Positions 33,671 to 43,113 of a stretch of 64,000 bases of DNA are shown piece by piece (the first letter of the stretch is position 1; every line of letters begins with the position of its first letter). A program made the position numbers and the translations under genes. Below the pieces are notes generated by a model that was not told the origin of the DNA, made no database searches, and saw only the letters and a program-made list of their open reading frames with translations. The DNA is taken from contig ML991797.1 of the NCBI GenBank assembly GCA_010094025.1, positions 186,001 through 250,000 on the forward strand. The letters run 5' to 3'. This DNA is from Viridothelium virens. Lineage: Eukaryota > Ascomycota > Dothideomycetes > Trypetheliales > Trypetheliaceae.

Positions 33671-34758
33671 CTAGGAAAACACCATTGCTCGCACTTCGAT
33701 GCTCTGCCTAGGCGGAACGTCAGCCCGAATGTCATCATGCTGGAAAGATGCGTGTATCGTCCCTAGCGGTCGATCAGCCACTGCCGAGTTCCAAGAACAA
33801 AGGGAAGGCGAACGTACACTTAGCCGCAACATGTGGATCAGAATCGAATTGTTTGAAGAGGAAGACCTCGTCTTCTCTTTGATGATGCAGGTAGTACCAC
33901 TCATTGCAACTCCGATGCATAGCGAAGTAGTTCGATCCCACGTCCGTGTTTCGTACTTGATCAGTCTCTACCAGAGCTGATGGATCAATTGTACTACCGT
34001 CGCAGATGGCGAGTGGCCAGTCTTCGACGGTGTTTTCTATCGGCCGCCAAACGCTGCCAGTTCCGAGAGCGTCAGTGACAAACTACATGGCAAAGATTGA
34101 ATGGGTGACGGTACTTAATGATCCGCAATCGTGACTTTAGCAAGTCTGTTGCCTCGCACCCCAGCTCTTTCTGCACTCGCTGGATCACGGCCAGTGGAGT
34201 CGCGTCTGGATATTTTTATCAACGGGAAGAACCAGGAAGATGCTTCTGTCATAGCCAGCTTACCGATGTGTGCATAATTCGTTGGCTTAAGCGGTGCCGA
34301 CCTGTCCTCCAGATCAATCACGTCACGTGTTCCATTCGCATTCAGTTCCCTCTTCTGTTTTCCAAAACCATCTGGTCAGTGTAGAATCGTTGCGTCTTGA
34401 GATAAGCGAGGCTTACGCGCCAGTCAAAAATTGCTATGCGACGGGATTCTGAGAACTCCTTCTCTAGTAGATTCTGTACCTGAGGAAGGTATAGGGATTC
34501 CACAGACCGTCCATGGACCGCTTTCTCAAATGTCGATAAATGCACGATCTTAAATCCTTGGGTATCGAGATCGAACTGTGTCTCAAGGCCCCTGATGTTT
34601 TGGACTGATACCTGAAACGGGTCAAATATTAAGTTTGTCTGACGCTGGTCCTTTGACTCCGGATGAATATCTCGGAATATCTGGAAGGGTTTTTCTGTCT
34701 GAAAGAGATCTTGCCATCTCAAGAAATGAATATATGCAAGGGTTTCTTTTGGATGCAT
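33671..34758 (-). CDS. GA4-desaturase / AsaB / CmcJ-family oxidoreductase
   Basis: Protein of 283 residues in five exons: 34758-34417, 34354-34264, 34205-34115, 34053-33818, 33762-33671. Introns are 52-64 nt and all phases agree. The joined protein has the family landmarks in order: TEKPFQIF near the N-terminus, ESLYLPQVQNLL, IAIFDWRKRE, PTNYAHIDATPLAVIQRVQ, LRIINVWRPIENTVEDWPLA, ICDGSTI, SNEWYYLHHQ-like segment (CNEWYYLHHQREDEVFLFKQ), FDSDPHVAAKWTIHASF and finally PPRQSIEVRAMVF. The His-Asp pair and a later His fit the iron-binding pattern of 2-oxoglutarate oxygenases. Known relatives act in aspergillic acid (AsaB), gibberellin and cephamycin pathways, so a role in secondary metabolism is likely but the substrate is unknown. 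Divergent from the GNAT gene. Confidence 0.9.
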
Positions 34759-36259
34759 GCCGGATCAGGTGAAGAATTATGAAGGGTGGTCAGACAACTG
34801 GGTTTATTCTCGATGAATCGTGCAGTATAATACTAATCAGGCGAGAGCATCGAGATTGCGCCCCGGAGCACCGTCACCATCTGCTGCAAGAGTCAACGAA
34901 TCTTGGCTCAGTGGGCCGATGAGAAGCTTTGCTGGGGGACTGTAGGGGGCAGTGTCTCGATCAGTGCAAGATGAAAGGTGATGTGCCCCGCATGGGCTTA
35001 GGCTAGCAATCTCAGGTATTAAACGGAACTTTAAACAATGGGGCATGAAGCAATGGTCAAGACTCTCATGGGTTCAAAGCCACTTACGCTGATTCCTGAT
35101 CCTGCTCTGGATGAGTCCATCAAAGTTGCTGTCAACAATCAGCATTGTTCGCCAAACAGTAGCGTTCTTCGGCTCACGCCGGATGTCAACCATGCATGCT
35201 GCACTATATGCATAACGGACGTTGTTGCCCTTCGCGGGACGTAGGAGGCCTTCACTGTCCAAGCTGACGTGGATCTGAGTACTTTCCAACAATGAAATGT
35301 GCTGGGATTTCGGGGTGGCGTTAAGGTCTAGAGCGTGAATCAGCTGCGTAGATTAGCGGCATACAGCGATGCGATTGATATCGCGCAGGATATCCTGCAG
35401 CAGCCCATTTACGGTTTGATGAGTCGTGTCGGTGTTGTTGGCGGTCGTCATAATGCGCCGATCGGTGAGGATCGGCCCGTCAGTCCTCCAGTAGATGATT
35501 TTGCGTATCAGCGGAGTCTAAGGCATGAATAGTCAGACCAGTATAGGCATCAATTAAGTATAAATACAGCCCTGACCACTCACTTTTGCATGCAATTCCA
35601 CAAAACGATACTGATATCCAGCAAGCCAGACCTTTGTTTACAAGTTCTTCGACCCAGGTACGCAAGTACAGAAGCGTGATGCAGCTATGCCGTACCATTA
35701 TATCAGCTGATCAGTTCAGTCAATATGCCTTCCTTCAACCAGACCTACGTTGAGCAAATTTTGCAGGAGGCACAGAAGGACGTCCGCCATCAGCCATGGA
35801 AGAGCTCCACTGTGGTCAATGATAATCCAACTGAAGACAAGGTCAAGATTGGCACTCAGTCTGATGTCTTGACTCGCTTCTTTGGCTTCTAGTCGCACTG
35901 GTAGGTGATCGTATTTACTGTGAAAGATTCCTCTCTCACGAGTGGTATAGGTCGGAAGCTCTAGGTAGAGCGCGGGAAGATTGGAATCGAGAGGTGAGAC
36001 TGAAATGGGCAGGAAATAATGCATCATTTACAATCGTGTCTCCTGCTATGATACTGTTCGTAGAGCCAACTAGCCGCTCGTATCCATATCAGCTAGCTAG
36101 TCCTGCAATAAGATTGATCAAAGTACAATTACGTCATTAGCGGGGCGAGAATGAGCATGTGATTCGCCAAATTAGAGCTGGGCGTCAGCCTTCAAAATAG
36201 TAAATCCCATACCTGAGCATCGATCTTGAGCTTACGAGAATCTTTTCGATGGTCGCAAG
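34759..36259. other. Divergent spacer, possible small gene but otherwise no gene
   Basis: 1.5 kb between divergent starts. Minus-strand fragments near 35074-35340 have protein-like composition but are broken by stops and have no convincing joins, so they may be relics. The only clean frame is the short one listed separately at 35725. Confidence 0.4.
35725..35892 (+). CDS. Possible small protein of 55 residues
   Basis: The frame starts MPSFNQTYVEQILQEAQKDV and ends VLTRFFGF before TAG. Third codon positions are C- or G-rich (TTC AAC CAG ACC TAC), unlike random sequence here, and the protein is balanced in charged and hydrophobic residues with a predicted N-terminal helix. No family was recognised. 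It could be a free-standing small protein or the remaining exon of a decayed gene; the antisense frame is also open. Confidence 0.35.
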   Translation: MPSFNQTYVEQILQEAQKDVRHQPWKSSTVVNDNPTEDKVKIGTQSDVLTRFFGF

Positions 36260-37010
36260 ATGGCCTTTAGACTTGAAGAAATTAATGCCGATCAAGATTT
36301 TCCTGAGCTCATCCAGTGCGAATGGGAGGCATATGAGAACCCAGAGCAGAATTTCTTCCGCCTTTTCTGCCCAATCGTCGGATCCCACCCAAACGCACGT
36401 CAAGAATCCTTGGAGGAGTGCACAGCACGCCAGCGCGAATGGCATCTATCCGACCCAACAAGTTATTGGCAAAAGGTCGTGGATACTGGTACTGGCAAAA
36501 TTGTTGCCGGTGCTCTTTGGAAGATCTGCTCACGCAACCCATTCGAGAAACAGGAGCACGAATCAGCGTATTGGTATCCAGAAGGGGACAGGAGAGAGTA
36601 CGTCAACGCAGCATTGGAGCTATTTGAAGCTCCAAGGAGTCGTCTCGCGCCGGTGCCGCAAGTTTGTAAGTACAAACCAGTTTGACGATTTGCTGTGACA
36701 CCCAAATTAGTGGAAGGACTGCTTACTTGTTGTGAAAGATCTCAACATAATTTTCACACTGCCGGGATACAGACGTAAAGGGATCGCAGACATGATTATG
36801 GAGTGGGGCGAAGCCAAAGCTGCACAAATGCACGTCGACATGTGGTTGGACGCTACAATATATGGCATTCCTCTATACAAAAAGCATGGATTCATGATTG
36901 TTAATGAGAATAACCTCTGTCCTCAAAGAGAATCGCCGAGCAAAGAATGGGAAGCTATTGATCGGGAGCTTTCGCCGATGGTCATGTGGCAGATGAAGAA
37001 GTCTGTCTGA
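36260..37010 (+). CDS. GNAT-family N-acetyltransferase
   Basis: Protein of 225 residues, exons 36260-36665 and 36739-37010, intron 73 nt (GTAAGT to GTGAAAG). The acceptor was chosen because it gives VYLNIIFTLPGYRRKGIADM, which contains the beta4 strand and the acetyl-CoA-binding RRKGIA loop of motif A; the alternative TTAG acceptor would need another donor. The N-terminal part has FPELIQCEWEAYENP and GALWKICSRNPF, typical of the fungal GNAT group with a long first half. The C-terminus carries MHVDMWLDATIYGIPLYKKH and GF, the conserved late motif. Substrate is unknown. Confidence 0.88.
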
Positions 37011-38429
37011 GGGTGATGTACGACGGCAATCTGTGTATGTAGCGAACCTCCGTAGACATGGTCAAGGGCGTTGGCCGTCTATACCTTGATGAGGGGCCCC
37101 ATTTGTGACTCAATTATTCCTGTTGATCCACCTTCTCTTGGCAGGCTCGAGCTTCATGATGCATCGACCATCCAGACATCGCCATTGAAGCGGTATTACG
37201 CAGTACAATATACGTCCATTCCGAGAATCTTTGTTTGTAGCATTCTGGGTTCAGGAGGAGTTGCGTGATAGTTGAAGGGACGGCTTCGATGATCCCAATT
37301 ACCGGAAAGTAAGTGGAGAAGAGCAATCGACTAACCTGTAGAAACGTAAGTGCGGTTACATTTCGTCTAACACTCGTTTTTCGAGTTTGAGAGTCGGAAG
37401 CTGTATGATCGAGACAATGAGGTACTTACCATTGTGGATGAGAATGGAACTGTGAAGTGTATTGTACCCCGGAAGCTAGATCTGCAGGATACCGTATACA
37501 CTAGTGCGAATATGGTAACGGCTATTCGAGCTCCCCTCTAGCTCGTAAGAGAGCGACTTCAACACTTACCTTACCTCTACGTGTTCGTCCTTCGCATTTG
37601 AGAGTCTCCCGAGATGACTGTACCTCTGACCATGGAACCTGCTTACAAGCATGGCAAGAGCAAAGAAGGATGACGAGCTGAAGCATCCTTTAATCGTTGC
37701 CGCCCGCCACAGCATCCACTTCGGCGGTCCTGGCATGGAATGTTTGTCGTGTTACAGTGGAGCGTACCAGATCTCACGATACGAAAAACGACATAGTATA
37801 GGAAGGTTCCGTTGGTGTTGCTGCAGCTTTTGATCTATTGTAGCGCAGCGCGTTCTATCCGTTACACAACCCAGATTCAGGGGAAAAGGCTGCTCGCAGA
37901 TCATAACGACGTCTATCTAAGTGCACAGGTATGCACATAAGTTACTTCACGTAGCTTACAGCTAGCGTGCACAGATCAATGCTCGAGCTCAGGTGCCTGC
38001 TTTGATGACTCCAATCAAGGTCAGCACTATGGGAAGTATGTGCCGCCTTAAACAGCTTCTCCCGACACGTCGTGATCTACTGCCTTTCAGTACTTGCACG
38101 CTAATATGGTTACCTCGAACTGCCATCTTGCCATTGCCTGGGCTATACGACATTGAGACGGCTCGCCCCTCGTTTGGTATTTCTTTTTCAGTCTACCTCT
38201 GAACTTGGCTGTTGCTGGATGGGCCTTGTGGCAACAGATGTGCTCCTTCGAAGCGTCAGTTGCTGCGCGGCATAACTGTACCTTAAGGTGTAGATGATAT
38301 CCTGGAATACATCGCGCTAGATGCTTAGCCCAGGCCAAGACCCTCGTTAAGGTAGGACTGCTCGACTGCGTGGGCATAAGTTCGAGCATCTTACTTTCAA
38401 TGCGTCTCCTAGAAGGACTGTTTTTCTGT
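37011..38429. other. Gene-poor stretch with coding-like fragments
   Basis: No complete gene is seen. A 57-codon plus-strand frame without an ATG (37371-37541; it includes LYDRDNEVLTIVDENGTVK) has protein-like composition, and splice-like signals (GTAAGT, CTAAC, TAG) occur just upstream, as if an exon of a decayed gene. Other fragments lie near 37651-37833 and 37993-38202 in different frames. Confidence 0.4.
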
Positions 38430-39057
38430 GGTACTACTCGCATAGGGCAAGACGGGTATCAAGAAACTCACTTTCATCAAAGCTGCGACAGGCTCACATG
38501 TTGAGATCGGGAATGGCCTCCAGTCCTGTGTGTCTCCCATTCCTTGCTCGAAGCCTGAAGCTCTGTCATGTCCCAACGAAGTATCCAAAGGCAGACACAA
38601 GGTCGGGATCTGCTCACTACGAATGTCACGCATTTTTTTAGTTGACAATCCGGGTTTCGACAACCTAGCACGAAGCGACGCAGACATCCTCCAATGTATC
38701 GCCTCTTGCTTAGCTATTCTACATGAAGATCTAACCTTTGATTACCAGTTAGTCGAGCTTTCCGGCATTGTTGAGTTGCACTCCATCAACGACTATGATC
38801 GGGTCAATGCTGCAAAATCTTGGAGTGTTCAGGCACTTGTTGGGGAGGACAAGATGGAAAAGTGCACACCTGTCACATCGAAATGGGCCCTGGAAGATGC
38901 TGACACAGCTGAGAAGAGGGAGATGGAATTGATGGAGAACTAGACCTACGGGAGGAAAGATGTTCAAGCCGGAGCGAGCTTATTGGGACTGGAAGATATA
39001 AGCGAGTCAGTACTTGACGATTGGGTCAATCTCGGGTGTGAGCATATTCGCATCTGA
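38430..39057 (+). pseudogene. Relic of an AIG1/G-domain P-loop GTPase gene
   Basis: Translation of one plus-strand frame reads GKTGIKKLTFIKAATGSHVE, then EIGNGLQSC, later RIFLVDNPGFDN, RSDADILQCIA, LSGIVELHSIND and TAEKREMELMEN. These match, in order, the G1 loop, switch region, G3 (DTPGFD) and later helices of fungal G-domain GTPases. The G1 loop no longer fits GxxGxGKS/T, a stop lies just before it and two more in the C-terminal part, and no start codon is available. The gene is therefore decayed; the central 137-codon segment is still open. Confidence 0.7.
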
Positions 39058-40196
39058 ATTAACGCAAGGGCATGTATGTGATTGAGGGTTGAGCGTTACA
39101 AGAAACAGTGGCTGGGCGCGACCTCCATGGAGAGCTTGCGAAAGCATGCGAATGTCAGCAAGCCGGGCCAACCACCATGCCAAGTGAACACAATCGTGGA
39201 TTCGCGGTCAAGAACGCAGAAACTGCGGTGCAAATGAGAGTGCTATCTGAAAAAAGACAGAGGTAAAGCTAGAGGGGATGAATAATGATCTTAAGCCGCT
39301 ACAAACCCCAGAGACCCCGCGCAGAAACGCATAGACGAACGAGATTCCATAGCTGCTGCGCCCACGATCTCCCTCGACCTTTCTGGTTCAAGTCCGAAAA
39401 GTGACGTCGGAGGCAAAGGAGGGCGTTTTATTGGTTCCGGAGATTTGCGGCGATGGGTGGAGCAATCACGATAATCGTCCTGACACATGGAGCAATGGCA
39501 CCGGTAGTTCTAAGCCTTGTCACCATGGTGGAGACGATTTGTTAAGACCAGAACAATCGCCAGGTAGCCGAAAAGCTAGAGCGAGAGCAGATCAGAAGGC
39601 AAAGACCAGATTAGATTGAATAGAAGTTTGTTCGTGACCAATATTTTTACTAGGATGTGTTGATCTGCGGCACCTCATGATATGAACATGTCCATTCACC
39701 CTCCATATCCATCTTTTCCTCCGTGCATGCAAGACATCCCCATCGCACTTGCCCGAGTCTTCGAACTTGAGGGGAAGTCTACCAATTCGTTCGATCTTGC
39801 ACCCATTGGATCGCTCGGACTTGAAGGGTATCAACGGGTTACGCTTCTCCAAGACTTATCCTGTGACTTGGTTAGCGTTCAGTAAATATTTCCTTAGCCT
39901 GGCGAGCGAGATACGGCTCTCATTCTCTTTCACTTACACAAGAGTAGCCTGTGAGCTTAATGATCTATGATCGCGGATACAGTCTTTAGCACGGGCTATA
40001 TCTAGTTTTCCTGACTTCAAAGGAGCTCGTGGACCTCTAAGGTTCTCACACCAACTCGATCATTCGAAGAATGGACGCAGGCGGTCAGCAGTAGCTGACA
40101 ACAAGCATATAATGGCTAGCCTTGCGGCCACAATATTGTTATTTATCTCACATGCCTGCACGATGTAGCGTGCGGGCAAGTCCTCTCTTACGAGGA
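39058..40196. other. No gene supported
   Basis: Follows the GTPase relic and ends at the sug trans gene's 3' side. A 65-codon minus-strand frame (39291-39488) and several plus-strand frames have no recognisable features. Confidence 0.4.
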
Positions 40197-42046
40197 TCAA
40201 ACTGTTTCATTCTTCTCAGTCGTCTCCTCGGTTGACTTAGCACCAGCAACCGAGCTTCGTCTCCTTTCCTGTGCGATTGACTGTGCGCGTGCTGTCTCAT
40301 CATATTGGATGAGTAGCTCGCCATGCTTTCCATACCGTTTCGGCTTCGTATTAGCAACGCGGACAACGTCGAAAGCACCTCTCAAGCCGTGCACATCCTG
40401 AAATATCTCATCCATCTCCTCAAGCGAACGATACGCTGTTTCAGGATAGAAGAAGTAAACACAAGGGAACATGAAAGCGTTAATTACAGCGAAAATGATA
40501 TAGGTTTGGTATCCAATATTGGCGAACGCGGGCGGAGTGACCATGACAACCATACTGTTCCAATAGTTAGTAGAAGTGACTATAGTGGGGATTTTGGATC
40601 AGGTGGATTGCTCACAAGTTGAAGATCCAATTTGCGGTAGTAGAGATTGCGTTTGCAGGCGCACGTATGTCCAGTGGCGTGATCTCAGCAGGATACAACC
40701 ATGTCATCCCTAGCCACCCAACGGCAAAGAACGAATTGAAGACGAACAAGAACACCGCAGCTGCAATGCCTTCTCCCGTAGTAGGATTTTTCGGTGACGT
40801 CGTTCCAGCGAGGACGGCCATCGACATTGCCTGACCAGCAGCTCCAAACAACATGAGGTTTCTACGGCCAAATCGTTCGATGGTGAAGATAGCAACCCAA
40901 GAAGCGATGAAATATTCCGTCCCATTCAAAGCTGCAAGTAAGCGACTGAGGAAACCAGAAAGGCCGATGTTGTTTTGGAAGATTGTTGCGGCGTAGTAGG
41001 TAATTATGTTGATGCCTGAGATCTAAGGTTCCTTAGCAATGATATCGAATGCGCATCAAGAACTCAACAAACCTGCTGGAACATCTGATTCACGTAACCC
41101 AATATGGTGCGGTGAAGGTTGCGATTGTTGTTTGTTTTGAAGCAGTCCCCAAAGGAGCCTCGCGCCATCTCAAAAACAGTGTCTTTCATCTCTTTATACT
41201 GATTTTGGATCGTCGGATCATCTTCAGGTAGATCGGATAGGGCGCAGAGTACCTCAATGGCCTTGTCATCTCGGCCCTTCAGCACCAACCACCGCGGCGA
41301 TTCTGGTAGGCCAGGGATCAAAGCGAGGATGAATAATGCTAATATGATCTGAAATGCAATAGGAAAACGCCAGGAGATCGTCGAGGGCTCTGTGAAAGAC
41401 ATTCCAAGATCGATCCAGTAAGATAACATTACTCCGAAAACGATCAAAGATCCTTCTATCATGACCATCTGACCGCGGCGGTGAGATTTGGAAGTCTCTG
41501 ATTGCCAGGTTGGGACGGTGGAGGTATTCATGCCATTGCCGAAACCCGTGATTAGTCTTGCTGGAATGAGTTGACCAAGGCTGTAGGATGAGCATTGAAT
41601 GATTGCGCCAACGACCATGATGGAGGAGCCCAGAAATATTGTACGCTTCCGACCTAGAAGATTCCCTACCCAGATAGTCGCTACCGCGCCAAAGAAGCAG
41701 CCCAGGGTATAACCACCAACAGTAATGCCTGGACGGGGTTAAGTTAAGATCCAATCTTGTCGTCCTCACTAAGCCGAATGAATCTCTTACCTTGTAAATT
41801 TGATGCATGGCTGGCGGAGCTCCCTGGAGGGGGGTTCACGCTATCAATCTGCGGGAAATATTTAAGAAATGATTGTAAAGTGAGCAGTCCTCCCATAACA
41901 CCTTTGGTATTCTCAGCGAGGGCAATTGGATAGCCAGGGAGACAGGGCTTACCTTGATCATATCCGAAAAGCGCAAAATCGGTACCAGCAATCACTGCAA
42001 TTGCGATATTGAGCCTTGTGCCCGTGAGGCCATAGAACTTCTTCAT
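40197..42046 (-). CDS. MFS sugar transporter (SP family)
   Basis: Plasma-membrane hexose-type permease of 541 residues, five exons: 42046-41953, 41901-41791, 41728-41073, 41022-40616, 40554-40197, in phase throughout. The N-terminus MKKFYGLTGTRLNIAIAVIA leads into TM1 (FALFGYDQGVMGG), TM2 (GITVGGYTLGCFFG) and the GRKRT loop. PESPRWLVLKG closes the first half; QQISGINIITYYAATIFQ is the TM7 sugar-binding region; PAEITPLDIRAPANAIST and FFYPETAYRSLEEMDEIF complete the family signatures. The tail is hydrophilic. Substrate may be a mono- or disaccharide or quinate; the sequence does not decide. Confidence 0.93.
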
Positions 42047-43113
42047 GATGAATTAGACAGAGATACTAGCCTACATTCTTGAAGAGCATACGAAGCATGA
42101 AGGGCCAAGATATATAATAGCGAGAGAAGAAAACTGCAGATGGACTTTACGTCATGAAATCCGTGCTTCGACCATTCCACCACCGTCTTGCTAGCGTTCC
42201 ATCGGAACGGCAAGTTCCCAGCTTCGTCCAGTTTGCGGGGCATCGCGCGGGGAAAAACGAAACGTTCGGGCCGAAGAGCTGGTCGATTTCATTGACTTTT
42301 CTGCCAGAGAATGACGTTGAATACAACTGGATAGCCCGGTCATGACGGTGCTCACAGGACTTGCGGTGTTACACGCGACAAAATATTTAAAATCCAGACC
42401 CCGAGAGCTCGGGATGAGGTTCAAGGGAAGGACGCATGAGATTGGTCTCCGACGGGAGTGAACGCTAGATTGCAGATCGCGGCCGGATTGACCATCTAGG
42501 CAATCCGGATCGCCTTGGCATTTGGGCTGTCGCGTGGATGGGGTGCAAGTTGGGCAGACGGCGTTAATTGGTGGTGGGGAGAAAGTCTACAGTGAAGTAG
42601 GGTGGGGTTGCAAGCGGCTATTTGTACGGCGGTAGAGTACTCTATCGTACTTACGGTACGGTAGTAGAGGTACCCTCGCTACGTCATTTTTGTACGAGAA
42701 AGCATCAAACACTCACAAGCTCGCGTGTTTCTCGTGCATGTTCTCCAGAACGCAATGTCAATTTGCCAGTATTCACTAAGCCAAGCAGGCGCTTAGATTG
42801 GATCTCACAATCTACCTATACGGGTTGTCTGCGCTGGGCAGCATCACCCTCGACCCTCAATAGAGTACTCTAAAAACGGCTGAGGTAGTTTGATGATTCA
42901 TTGATGTACGATTCGATTGATACATATGTATTGTCATTTGCCCGGGTCTATTGTTGGTTCCTCCTATCAGCTGCTTCTACCTGCCTGGCATCGAGGTATC
43001 TTTCCACCAGGAATGGTGTTGATTTAGCTTTTAGTACAGGTGATGCGGAGGTGCTGAATCCGAAGTTGACGTAAATGCACAAATTTCGCTCATCCAGTCA
43101 TCCACCAACTGTT
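42047..43113. promoter_or_regulatory. Upstream region of the sugar transporter
   Basis: No gene is seen. The stretch has two copies of a TAGAGTACTCTA palindrome about 228 bases apart (listed separately) and several CGGTAC-type short inverted repeats near 42640-42670. Confidence 0.4.
42633..42873. repeat. Possible short inverted-repeat element bounded by TAGAGTACTCTA
   Basis: The 12-base palindrome TAGAGTACTCTA occurs at both ends. Reading inward, both ends continue with T, giving a 13-base terminal inverted repeat around ~240 bases. No target duplication was found beyond the palindrome. It may be a small MITE or a pair of protein-binding sites. Confidence 0.3.
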
